Below are positions 1 to 5,223 of a stretch of 5,223 bases of DNA, one piece after another. The position numbers and the translations under genes are program-made. This DNA is from an uncultured Oscillibacter sp. (GTDB lineage: Bacteria > Bacillota > Clostridia > Oscillospirales > Oscillospiraceae): assembly GCA_934574045.1 (NCBI GenBank), contig CAKTMK010000071.1, forward strand, positions 1 through 5,223. The letters are read 5' to 3'. A model generated the notes under the pieces. It was not told the origin of the DNA, ran no database searches, and saw nothing but the letters and a program-made list of their open reading frames with translations. Numbering within the stretch: the first letter of the stretch is position 1; each line of letters starts with the position of its first letter.

Positions 1-35
1 GGGGTGCGCTGAGTAATTTCTTATTCAATTAGTGC

Positions 36-83
36 GGGGGTTGTTTACCGCTTCAACCGGGCTCCCAGCTGAGCTAAACCCCC
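36..83 (-). pseudogene. Truncated tRNA gene or tRNA-like small RNA lacking an anticodon arm
   Basis: Read on the minus strand from 83, the sequence begins as a typical bacterial tRNA: acceptor strand GGGGGTT, then TA (U8, A9) and GCTCAGCTGGGAG, the usual D-arm. At 42-36 it closes with AACCCCC, which pairs perfectly with the acceptor strand. Only 48 nt separate the two ends, against about 73-76 in a normal tRNA. The anticodon arm and variable loop are absent. What follows the D-arm, CCGGTTGAAGCGG, resembles a damaged T-arm. No CCA follows; the next bases are GCAC. Flanking AGTGC (90-86) and GCACT (35-31) also pair, extending the stem by 5 bp past a 2-nt bulge. It lies about 48 nt downstream of a strong promoter. 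It may be a tRNA relic left by an internal deletion, or a transcribed tRNA-derived structured RNA. It cannot decode in the normal way. The tRNA ancestry is fairly secure; the function is unknown. Confidence 0.6.
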
Positions 84-95
84 AAGCACTGGTTC

Positions 96-130
96 GTTCT
101 GTCGACCTTTTCGTTCGTGGCGCTCAGAAC
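96..130 (-). repeat. Inverted repeat in the leader of the tRNA-like RNA
   Basis: GTTCTG (minus strand, 130-125) and CAGAAC (101-96) are perfect 6-nt inverted arms around a 23-nt interior. They would form a hairpin at the very 5' end of the transcript predicted from the minus promoter, whose start is expected near 131. A 7-nt direct repeat, TTCGTTC on the plus strand, lies at 93-99 and 110-116. This could be a leader processed away upstream of the tRNA-like body. Arms this short can also arise by chance. Confidence 0.35.
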
Positions 131-137
131 AGTTGTT

Positions 138-166
138 AGTATAGCAAGGGAAATCGGTTTTGTCAA
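138..166 (-). promoter_or_regulatory. Near-consensus sigma-70 promoter for the tRNA-like RNA
   Basis: On the minus strand there is a perfect -35 box TTGACA (166-161), a 17-nt spacer and a -10 box TATACT (143-138), five of six matches to TATAAT. Transcription should start near 131 and run leftward into the tRNA-like element. An A/T-rich tract lies directly upstream of the -35 box. This quality of promoter is typical of stable RNA genes, and no protein gene begins downstream within the window. It is back to back with the pncB promoter. Confidence 0.75.
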
Positions 167-170
167 CCGC

Positions 171-212
171 TAAATTCAAATTTTTTTATTTTTCTTCAAA
201 AAAATCAATTTG
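171..212 (-). promoter_or_regulatory. A/T-rich UP-element-like block
   Basis: This 42-nt block is almost pure A/T in otherwise GC-rich DNA, with T runs at 181-187 and 189-193 and an A run at 198-204. It starts 5 nt upstream of the minus-strand -35 box, where the RNA polymerase alpha-subunit C-terminal domains contact UP elements. It also contains an imperfect inverted repeat, with CAAATT (177-182) against AATTTG (207-212) and a T run against an A run inside. That would make a weak A/T hairpin or simply bent DNA. The UP-element role is inferred from position and composition. Confidence 0.45.
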
Positions 213-217
213 TCCCC

Positions 218-267
218 GGAAAGCCCCCGCCGGCCCGCCGCAAAAAGCGCGCCGGGCGTTGCTTTCC
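218..267. repeat. Long imperfect GC-rich inverted repeat upstream of pncB
   Basis: The outer arms GGAAAGC (218-224) and GCTTTCC (261-267) are perfect complements. Inside, GCCCG (233-237) pairs with CGGGC (253-257), and CGC (239-241) with GCG (247-249) around an AAAAA loop. The right outer arm covers the -35 region of the pncB promoter. No T tract follows directly on the plus strand. On the minus strand a run of seven T lies about 12 nt past the arm, so it is a poor terminator in either direction. It could be an old terminator, a DNA-binding site or a chance product of GC-rich DNA. Confidence 0.3.
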
Positions 268-287
268 CGCGGCAAAAGAGGTATAAT
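259..287 (+). promoter_or_regulatory. pncB promoter
   Basis: A perfect -10 box TATAAT lies at 282-287. Exactly 17 nt upstream is TTGCTT (259-264), a half-matching -35 box. The start is expected near 294, giving a leader of about 40 nt before the pncB ATG. The strong -10 and weak -35 suggest that expression is set largely by regulators; the -10 lies inside an operator-like palindrome. It probably drives the whole pncB-cls-ttcA unit, because no other promoter is obvious in the gaps. Confidence 0.7.
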
Positions 288-301
288 CAGCATAATACCT
301 C
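278..301. promoter_or_regulatory. Operator-like palindrome over the pncB -10 box and start site
   Basis: GAGGTAT (278-284) is the exact reverse complement of ATACCTC (295-301). The 10-nt centre adds two more matching pairs (AT at 286-287 against AT at 292-293), so 9 of 12 positions per half are symmetric. The palindrome covers the -10 box and the expected start, a position where a bound dimer would block RNA polymerase. In Firmicutes, niacin salvage genes such as pncB are often controlled by repressors of NAD metabolism, for example NiaR. I do not recognise this half-site as a known motif, so the regulator is left unnamed. Confidence 0.5.
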
Positions 302-314
302 CGCCTGCGCGGAG
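299..314 (+). repeat. Small hairpin in the pncB 5' leader
   Basis: CTCCGC (299-304) and GCGGAG (309-314) form a perfect 6-bp, GC-rich stem with a CTGC loop, about 5 nt from the predicted mRNA 5' end. The neighbouring ACCTC (297-301) could instead pair with GAGGT (326-330) in the ribosome binding site, so two exclusive folds are possible. A 5' hairpin may simply stabilise the mRNA. Its left arm overlaps the right half of the operator-like palindrome, so part of the symmetry may serve DNA binding instead. Confidence 0.4.
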
Positions 315-325
315 CATAATTGATA

Positions 326-331
326 GAGGTG
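326..331 (+). promoter_or_regulatory. Ribosome binding site of pncB
   Basis: GAGGTG matches the 3' end of the AGGAGGTG consensus and stands 4 nt before the ATG at 336. This is slightly tight but supports that start over the TTG at 320, which lies in another frame. Confidence 0.7.
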
Positions 332-335
332 CGAT

Positions 336-1784
336 ATGATCGACCAGAAAAAGCTCAACCTGACCATGCTGTGCGATTTTTACGAATTGACCATGGGAAA
401 CGGCTACTTCGCCTCCGGCCTGAAGGACCGGATCACATACTTCGACGTGTTCTTCCGCGATGTGCCGGACAAGGGCGGCTTCGCTCTATGCGCGGGCCTG
501 GATCAGATCATCCGCTACATTCAGGACCTCCACTTCTCCGACGAGGATATTGAATACCTGCGGGGAAAGCAGCTCTTTTCCGAGGAATTTCTCAGCTACC
601 TGCGTTCTTTCCGCTTCACCGGCGACCTGTACGCCATCCCGGAGGGAACGCCCGTGTTTCCCCGGGAGCCGCTCATCACCGTCCGCGCCCCCGCCATCGA
701 GGCGCAGCTCATTGAGACGTTCCTCCTGCTGACGGTGAACCACCAGAGCCTGATCGCCACCAAGGCCAACCGCATCGCCCGGGCCGCCCGTGGGCGGACG
801 GTTCTGGAGTTCGGCTCCCGCCGCGCTCAGGGGAGCGACGCCGCCATCAGCGGCGCCCGGGCCGCCTACATCGGCGGCTGCAAGGGCACGGCCTGCACCA
901 TCTCCGACCAGCTCTACGGCGTCCCCGCCGGGGGCACCATGGCCCACGCGTGGGTCCAGATGTTCGACACGCAGTATGAGGCGTTCAAGACCTACTGCCA
1001 GCTCTACCCCACCAACGCCACGCTGCTGGTGGACACCTATAATACGCTCAAGTCCGGCGTGCCGGATGCCATCCGCGCCTTCAACGAGGTCCTGCGCCCC
1101 ATGGGCATCCAGAAATGCGGCATCCGGCTGGACTCCGGTGACATGGCGTATCTGACGCGGGAGGCCCGGCGGATGCTGGACGAGGCGGGCTGGCCCGGCT
1201 GCCAGATCTCCGTTTCCAACGCGCTGGATGAATACCTCATTCAGGATCTGCTCCTTCAGGGCGCGTGCATTGACATGTTCGGCGTGGGCGAGCGGCTCAT
1301 CACCGCCCGGAGCGAGCCGGTGTTCGGCGGCGTGTACAAGCTGGCGGCGGTGGAGGATGAAAACGGGAACATCATCCCCAAGATCAAAGTCAGCGAAAAC
1401 GTGAACAAGATCACCATTCCCCACTTCAAAAAGACCTACCGCCTGTTCGACCGCGCCACCGGCAAGGCCGAGGCGGATTACATCTGCCTGCACGACGAGG
1501 CGCTGGACGACACCAAGCCGCTGGAGCTGTTCGACCCCAGAGTGACGTGGAAGCGCAAGACGCTGACCAACTTCACCGCCCGGGAGCTTCAGGTCCCCGT
1601 GTTCCGCGGCGGCAGGCTGGTCTATCAGCAGCCGCCCCTGCAGGAGATCCAGACCTACTGCGCCCGGCAGGTGGACTCCCTGTGGGACGAGGTCAAGCGG
1701 TTCGACTATCCCCATAAGTATTACGTGGACCTGTCCCAGAAGCTCTGGGACATCAAGCAGGAGCTTCTGACCCGCAGCCGCTGA
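336..1784 (+). CDS. pncB: Nicotinate phosphoribosyltransferase
   Basis: This 482-residue cytoplasmic enzyme joins nicotinate to phosphoribosyl pyrophosphate, with ATP hydrolysis, to give nicotinate mononucleotide, the entry step of NAD salvage (EC 6.3.4.21). Family landmarks appear in order: DFYELTM at residues 14-20 near the N-terminus; EFGSRRAQG at 158-166 followed by the glycine-rich GGCKGTAC; HAWVQMF with His204, the likely phosphorylated catalytic histidine; VDTYNTL at 232-238; RLDSGD at 264-269, which helps bind the phosphoribosyl group; and FGVGERL at 315-321. The length is usual for the long bacterial form. The start is fixed by the ribosome binding site and by the conserved LTMLCDFYELTM that begins nine residues in. 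It is the first gene of a probable three-gene unit and has a promoter overlapped by an operator-like palindrome. No truncation or missing key residue is seen. Identification is confident; the catalytic role of His204 rests on family knowledge. Confidence 0.95.
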   Translation: MIDQKKLNLTMLCDFYELTMGNGYFASGLKDRITYFDVFFRDVPDKGGFALCAGLDQIIRYIQDLHFSDEDIEYLRGKQLFSEEFLSYLRSFRFTGDLYAIPEGTPVFPREPLITVRAPAIEAQLIETFLLLTVNHQSLIATKANRIARAARGRTVLEFGSRRAQGSDAAISGARAAYIGGCKGTACTISDQLYGVPAGGTMAHAWVQMFDTQYEAFKTYCQLYPTNATLLVDTYNTLKSGVPDAIRAFNEVLRPMGIQKCGIRLDSGDMAYLTREARRMLDEAGWPGCQISVSNALDEYLIQDLLLQGACIDMFGVGERLITARSEPVFGGVYKLAAVEDENGNIIPKIKVSENVNKITIPHFKKTYRLFDRATGKAEADYICLHDEALDDTKPLELFDPRVTWKRKTLTNFTARELQVPVFRGGRLVYQQPPLQEIQTYCARQVDSLWDEVKRFDYPHKYYVDLSQKLWDIKQELLTRSR

Positions 1785-1826
1785 GCGCGGACGGGCCGCA
1801 TTACCGGCGCGCCGCGCCGCGGAGCA

Positions 1827-1832
1827 AAGGAG
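1827..1832 (+). promoter_or_regulatory. Ribosome binding site of cls
   Basis: AAGGAG lies 6 nt before the ATG at 1839, near-ideal spacing, at the end of the 54-nt gap after pncB. The rest of the gap is GC-rich with small self-complementary patches but no T tract, so I see no terminator there. Confidence 0.75.
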
Positions 1833-1838
1833 AAGGAT

Positions 1839-3407
1839 ATGCGCCAGCCAAAGGACAGACAGACCCGGGACCAGCGGATCGAGCGCCGGATCTCCGCCGC
1901 CTCCAGCATCGCCATGTGCGTGCTGACGGTGCTGATCCAGATCGTGGTCACGCTGCTTTTGACGCACTTTCTGGAGGAGTATGTCAGCATTGCCTACGCG
2001 ATGCTTGAGCTTCTGGGCATCGGCATGGCCATCTTCGTCTTTCTCCGCTCCGGCAGCCCCAGCTACAAGCTGAGCTGGATGTGCCTGCTGCTGGTGCTGC
2101 CGGTATCTGGCATGCTGCTGTTCTTCCTGTGGGGCGGCGTGCATCAGGCCAAGACCCTCAGTCTCAAGCGCGTCCCGCCGCCCCCGGAGCGGGAGGGCGT
2201 CCGCCGCCAGAGCGAGACCAATGTGGCCCGACTGACCCGGAAGGACTCCGCCATGGGCCGCGTGGCGGCCTATCTCCAGAAGCGGGACTTTCTCCTCTAT
2301 AAAAATACCGCCGCCAAATACTTCGGCGACGGCGCCGCCTTTTTTGACGATCTGATCGACCGCATCCAAAAGGCCGAGACGTATATCTTTCTGGAATACT
2401 TCATCATTGCCGAGGGCCGGGTCTGGGACCGCATCTTCGCGGCGCTGAAGGAGCGGGCCGCCGCCGGAGTGGAGATCCACATCATTTTCGACGACTTTGG
2501 GAACCTGACCCGCTTTTCCGACCACACGATCCAGCGCATTCAGGACGCGGGGATCGAGGTAAAGGTCTTTAATCCCGTCCACCGCTATGTGAACCGGATC
2601 TACTTCAACTACCGCGACCACCGCAAGATCGCCGTGATCGACGGGTACTGTGCCTATACCGGCGGGATCAATCTGGCGGACGAATACGCCAACCTCTTTG
2701 AGCGCTTCGGCCGGTGGAAGGACTCCGCCGTGCGCATCGAGGGGGACGGCGCGTGGGGCTTCGCGTCCCAGTTCATCCAGATGTGGGAGATGATGGGCGG
2801 AACGCTGCCCAACGAGGACGACTACTACCGCCCCCGGCACGACGGGCCGGACGTGCCGGGCTTCTGCCAGCCCTTTACCGACGGGCCGCTGAACAATCCG
2901 GACAACCCGGTGGAGGACACGTTCATGCAGCTCATCTCCACCGCCACCCGCTTCCTCTATATCACCACGCCGTATTACGCAGTGGAGGCCGCCATGCAGC
3001 GCGCACTATGCATCGCGGCGGACTCCGGCGTGGACGTGCGGCTGATGGTCCCCGCCGTCCCGGACAAGAAGTACGCCTATATCGTGGCGGAGACCTATTG
3101 GGGCGAACTGATGCGCCACGGCGTGAAGATCTACAAGTACACGCCGGGCTTCATCCACGCCAAAAGCGTGCTGGTGGACCGGAAGATGGCCCTGATCGGC
3201 AGCACCAACATGGATTACCGCACGTTCCAGCTCCACTTTGAATGCGCCGCCATGCTCTATGACACACCGGTGGTGGAGGAGCTGCTGGAGGATCTGGACG
3301 CCGTGATGGCCGAGAGCACCCTCTATACCATCGAGGACTGGTCGGCCCGCCCGTGGTACCGCCGCGCCGCCGCCACATTTTTGAAGCTGGGGGCCATCTG
3401 GCTCTGA
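1839..3407 (+). CDS. cls: Cardiolipin synthase (phospholipase D family)
   Basis: This 522-residue membrane enzyme of the phospholipase D superfamily makes cardiolipin, typically by transferring a phosphatidyl group between two phosphatidylglycerols and releasing glycerol. A basic N-terminus is followed by three hydrophobic stretches, at about residues 23-42, 51-69 and 80-98, which should be membrane spans. A charged, proline-rich linker leads to the catalytic part. Both HKD motifs are intact: HRKIAVID with His261, Lys263 and Asp268, and HAKSVLVD with His440, Lys442 and Asp447. The usual TGGIN follows the first motif and IGSTNMDYR the second. The length is slightly above that of classical Cls (about 480-510), mainly through the N-terminal region. 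The C-terminus ends in a short hydrophobic tail. It lies 54 nt after pncB and 27 nt before the ttcA-like gene, with no obvious promoter of its own. The family is certain. Which paralogue (ClsA-like or other) and the exact phosphatidyl donor are not decidable from sequence. Confidence 0.93.
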   Translation: MRQPKDRQTRDQRIERRISAASSIAMCVLTVLIQIVVTLLLTHFLEEYVSIAYAMLELLGIGMAIFVFLRSGSPSYKLSWMCLLLVLPVSGMLLFFLWGGVHQAKTLSLKRVPPPPEREGVRRQSETNVARLTRKDSAMGRVAAYLQKRDFLLYKNTAAKYFGDGAAFFDDLIDRIQKAETYIFLEYFIIAEGRVWDRIFAALKERAAAGVEIHIIFDDFGNLTRFSDHTIQRIQDAGIEVKVFNPVHRYVNRIYFNYRDHRKIAVIDGYCAYTGGINLADEYANLFERFGRWKDSAVRIEGDGAWGFASQFIQMWEMMGGTLPNEDDYYRPRHDGPDVPGFCQPFTDGPLNNPDNPVEDTFMQLISTATRFLYITTPYYAVEAAMQRALCIAADSGVDVRLMVPAVPDKKYAYIVAETYWGELMRHGVKIYKYTPGFIHAKSVLVDRKMALIGSTNMDYRTFQLHFECAAMLYDTPVVEELLEDLDAVMAESTLYTIEDWSARPWYRRAAATFLKLGAIWL

Positions 3408-3418
3408 CGAACGCACGG

Positions 3419-3424
3419 AAAGGA
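3419..3424 (+). promoter_or_regulatory. Ribosome binding site of the ttcA-like gene
   Basis: AAAGGA, within GGAAAGGAA (3418-3426), precedes the ATG at 3435 by about 10 nt, a little long but acceptable. It lies in the 27-nt gap after cls, which is too short to hold a separate promoter and supports co-transcription. Confidence 0.6.
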
Positions 3425-3434
3425 ATCCCGCCCT

Positions 3435-4277
3435 ATGTCCAGAGAATTAACGCCCTGCCAGATTGCGGAGCGCAGCATCATCAAAACATACCGCAAGGTC
3501 CTCTGGAATCCCTTCGTCGCCGCGGTCAAGCGGTATGAGCTGATCGCGCCGAATGACCGGATCGCCGTGTGCATCTCCGGCGGAAAGGACTCTGTTCTGC
3601 TGGCAAAGCTGATGCAGGAGCTTCAGCGCCGCAGCGACCGGCCCTTTGAGCTGGTCTTTCTCGTGATGGACCCCGGCTACGCGCCGGAGAACCGCCGCCT
3701 GATCGAGGAAAACGCCCGCCTGCTGGAGATCCCCGTGACCATTTTCAACAGTGATATTTTCGACGTGACGGTGCAGGTAGACAAGAACCCCTGCTACCTC
3801 TGCGCCCGGATGCGGCGCGGGTCGCTCTACGCCAAGGCACAGGAGCTGGGCTGCAATAAGATCGCTCTGGGCCACCACTTCAACGACGTGGTGGAGACCA
3901 CGCTGATGGCCCTGCTGTACGGCGCGCAGATCCAGGCCATGCCGCCCAAGCTGCACAGCAAAAATTTCCCCGGCATGGAGCTGATCCGCCCGCTGTACTG
4001 CGTCCACGAGGACGACATCATTGCGTGGAAGAACTACAACCACCTACGGTTTTTACAGTGCGCCTGCCGGTTCACGGAGGCGCGGGACGCCGCGGAGGAC
4101 GGCGTGGGCCAGAGCAAGCGGCAGGAGATGAAGCTGCTGCTGCGCGAGATGCGCAGGACCAACCCCAACGTGGAAAAGTCCATCTTCGCCGCCATCCACG
4201 GCGTCCAGCTGGACACCATGGTGGGCGTGAAGTTCCGCGGAAAGGAATATTCGTTTCTGGACTATTACGACCGATGA
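3435..4277 (+). CDS. TtcA-like PP-loop ATPase (tRNA 2-thiocytidine synthesis family)
   Basis: This 280-residue soluble protein belongs to the TtcA/TtuA/TilS group of N-type ATP pyrophosphatases, which adenylate a tRNA base so that sulfur can replace oxygen. The PP-loop signature SGGKDS is at residues 48-53. A CYLC motif (Cys120, Cys123) follows, then GHHFNDVVETTLM at 146-158, a hallmark of the family. A third cysteine site is CAC (Cys209, Cys211). In TtcA two cysteines of a CxxC plus one later cysteine hold a [4Fe-4S] cluster needed for thiolation, and this layout fits. E. coli TtcA modifies cytidine 32 of some tRNAs; the target of this clostridial homologue is not established by sequence. 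TilS is unlikely because the protein has the CxxC and lacks the long C-terminal domains. It is the last gene of the unit, ending 19 nt before a terminator. The family is confident, the exact tRNA base less so. Confidence 0.85.
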   Translation: MSRELTPCQIAERSIIKTYRKVLWNPFVAAVKRYELIAPNDRIAVCISGGKDSVLLAKLMQELQRRSDRPFELVFLVMDPGYAPENRRLIEENARLLEIPVTIFNSDIFDVTVQVDKNPCYLCARMRRGSLYAKAQELGCNKIALGHHFNDVVETTLMALLYGAQIQAMPPKLHSKNFPGMELIRPLYCVHEDDIIAWKNYNHLRFLQCACRFTEARDAAEDGVGQSKRQEMKLLLREMRRTNPNVEKSIFAAIHGVQLDTMVGVKFRGKEYSFLDYYDR

Positions 4278-4296
4278 TCCCCATTTTGGAACGCAC

Positions 4297-4332
4297 AAAA
4301 AGCGCGCCGCCCCTGTGGGCGGCGCGCTTTTT
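4297..4332. terminator. Bidirectional rho-independent terminator
   Basis: A perfect 16-bp stem (4297-4312 against 4317-4332) closes on a CTGT loop. Its core GCGCGCCGCCC is all G/C, with AAAAA at the base of one side and TTTTT at the other, so each direction ends in a U run. It lies 19 nt after the stop of the ttcA-like gene and 33 nt after the stop of the convergent minus-strand gene, so it should end both transcripts. Confidence 0.93.
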
Positions 4333-4365
4333 CGCACCGTTTTTCCTGTTCCCCGGTCCGGCGCG

Positions 4366-5223
4366 TCACGCCGCCGGGTCCGGGCCGAAGTACCCCTCCG
4401 GGTGGGCCTTTTCGTCAAACAGGTGATTGTACGCCATCAGGCGGTAGTCGTTGTAGAGCCGCTCCTCCGTTTCCGTCAGTTCGCTCTCCTCGCCTTCGCC
4501 CAGCAGCGTCCCGTCCGGGCGGCGGAAGCCGACGGTGGTATTCACCGGCAGCGCGTCCAGCAGGCGGCTGTGGAGCTGCTGATATCCCGTCAGCGGGAAG
4601 CCCGCCAGCTGGGCGGTCAGCGTCCCCAGCAGGTTGGAGCTTAGGACCACGCCCTCCCGCTCCGGCTGGTCGTAGTTGGTCCAGATGAAGAAGGGGACCT
4701 CGTACTGCTGAAAGACCTCCTCCGTGGTCCGGTCGTCCAGCTTTTTGCCGTACAGCTTCTCGTAAAAATCGTTGCCCAGCGGCGGCTGATGGTCCCCGAA
4801 AAAGACGATCATCGTCCGCTCATCCGAGTCCTGATAGTGCTCGATCAGCGCCTGAATAGCCCTGTCGCTCTCCCGCAGGAGGGAGAAGTACTGCGCCGCC
4901 ACGCCGTTTCCGCTCTGCCCAGCCAGCTCCACCGTCCGCTCCAGATGGTTCCAGCCCTGAGCGTAGCCGCTGTGGTTCTGCATGGTCACGTTGAACACGA
5001 ACAGCGGGCCGTCCGTCTCGTCCGTCAGGCGGAAGAGCTGCTCATAATCGGACTGGTCGCTGACGTAGCTGCGGATGTACTGCGGGTCCACCACGTCATC
5101 CCGGTACATCTGGCGGTCAAAGCCCATCCAGCTGTACACCGACGTGCGGTTCCATCCGGAGGCCAGATAGGGGTGGAACGACACGGTATGATACCCCAGC
5201 GCCTGCACCTGCGAGACCATGGA
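4366..5223 (-). CDS. LtaS/MdoB-like sulfatase-fold protein, C-terminal part (runs off the edge)
   Basis: Only the last 285 or so residues are in the window. The reading frame is open to the edge, where TCC precedes the first visible Met, so that ATG is internal and the true start lies beyond 5223. The visible part matches the extracellular domain of lipoteichoic acid synthase and phosphoglycerol transferase proteins of the alkaline phosphatase superfamily. Counting from the visible Met, HPYLASGWNR is at 16-25, TMQNHSGY at 79-86 with His83 matching the substrate histidine of LtaS, and FFGDHQPPL at 140-148 with Asp143 and His144 as metal ligands. The catalytic Thr and the membrane spans expected in this family would lie upstream. 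Such enzymes move glycerol phosphate from phosphatidylglycerol onto envelope polymers or glycans outside the membrane. After the sulfatase core comes an acidic tail of about 90 residues. It is convergent with the pncB unit. The family is confident; the polymer made is unknown. Confidence 0.88.
   Translation of the reverse strand, partial: SMVSQVQALGYHTVSFHPYLASGWNRTSVYSWMGFDRQMYRDDVVDPQYIRSYVSDQSDYEQLFRLTDETDGPLFVFNVTMQNHSGYAQGWNHLERTVELAGQSGNGVAAQYFSLLRESDRAIQALIEHYQDSDERTMIVFFGDHQPPLGNDFYEKLYGKKLDDRTTEEVFQQYEVPFFIWTNYDQPEREGVVLSSNLLGTLTAQLAGFPLTGYQQLHSRLLDALPVNTTVGFRRPDGTLLGEGEESELTETEERLYNDYRLMAYNHLFDEKAHPEGYFGPDPAA

Noticed and set aside
1..28. Possible start of a minus-strand protein (TTG start reading MNKKLLSAP) at the left edge
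   Set aside because: Only about nine codons are visible and no Shine-Dalgarno sequence precedes the TTG. The region lies just after the tRNA-like element, so the resemblance to a signal-peptide start is not enough to call a gene.
36..83. Intact tRNA gene with an intron or unusual anticodon (TGA in the GTTGAAG loop)
   Set aside because: The only candidate stem is 3 bp (CCG/CGG), the total length is 48 nt, and introns in bacterial tRNAs leave the anticodon stem recognisable. The segment fits a damaged T-arm better.
1785..1838. Self-complementary GC-rich patches (around GGCGCGCC at 1806-1813) between pncB and cls as a terminator
   Set aside because: There is no T tract after them, and the cls ribosome binding site follows directly. 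Such patches are expected by chance at this base composition.
486..2840. A 784-codon open frame on the minus strand opposite pncB and cls
   Set aside because: The plus-strand genes have complete family motifs, and their GC-ending codons avoid TTA, CTA and TCA, which leaves the opposite frame free of stops. The antisense translation shows no recognisable domain, is rich in low-complexity Gly, Ala, Val, His and Leu, and has no convincing ribosome binding site.
4315..4644. Plus-strand open frame over the terminator and the end of the LtaS-like gene
   Set aside because: It begins inside the terminator hairpin and lies opposite a clearly conserved coding sequence, so it is a shadow frame.
1..5223. 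Mobile element, CRISPR array, toxin-antitoxin or phage defence genes
   Set aside because: I saw no transposase or integrase motif, no regularly spaced repeats and no target-site duplication. All long coding regions belong to housekeeping families.

Overview
The window looks like chromosomal DNA from a GC-rich anaerobic Firmicute, most likely of the Oscillospiraceae type (Flavonifractor/Oscillibacter/Lawsonibacter relatives). This is inferred from three things: strongly GC-ending codons, Shine-Dalgarno sites before every complete gene, and proteins of clostridial flavour (a three-span cardiolipin synthase, a TtcA-like PP-loop protein and an LtaS/MdoB-type sulfatase). The species cannot be fixed from sequence reading alone.

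Layout. Bases 1-335 are a divergent intergenic region. Leftward (minus strand) there is a near-consensus sigma-70 promoter with an A/T-rich UP-like block. It reads into a short RNA whose 5' end is unmistakably a tRNA acceptor and D-arm sequence, but the anticodon arm is missing. Rightward there is a promoter with a perfect TATAAT, overlapped by a 24-bp palindrome that looks like a repressor operator, then a small leader hairpin and the ribosome binding site of pncB.

Bases 336-4277 hold three genes on the plus strand: pncB (nicotinate phosphoribosyltransferase, NAD salvage), cls (cardiolipin synthase, two HKD motifs) and a TtcA-like tRNA thiolation ATPase. The gaps are 54 and 27 nt, each gene has its own ribosome binding site, and no internal promoter or terminator is evident, so they are probably one transcription unit. 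The unit ends at a strong bidirectional hairpin terminator (4297-4332). That terminator also serves a convergent minus-strand gene, the C-terminal part of an LtaS/MdoB-like alkaline-phosphatase-superfamily protein, which runs off the right edge.

The coding genes are ordinary housekeeping functions: NAD salvage, membrane phospholipid, tRNA modification and envelope glycerophosphate polymer. No mobile element, CRISPR array or defence system is visible. The parts most worth a second look are in the first 335 bases: the armless tRNA-like RNA behind a stable-RNA-type promoter, and the operator-like palindrome over the pncB promoter.
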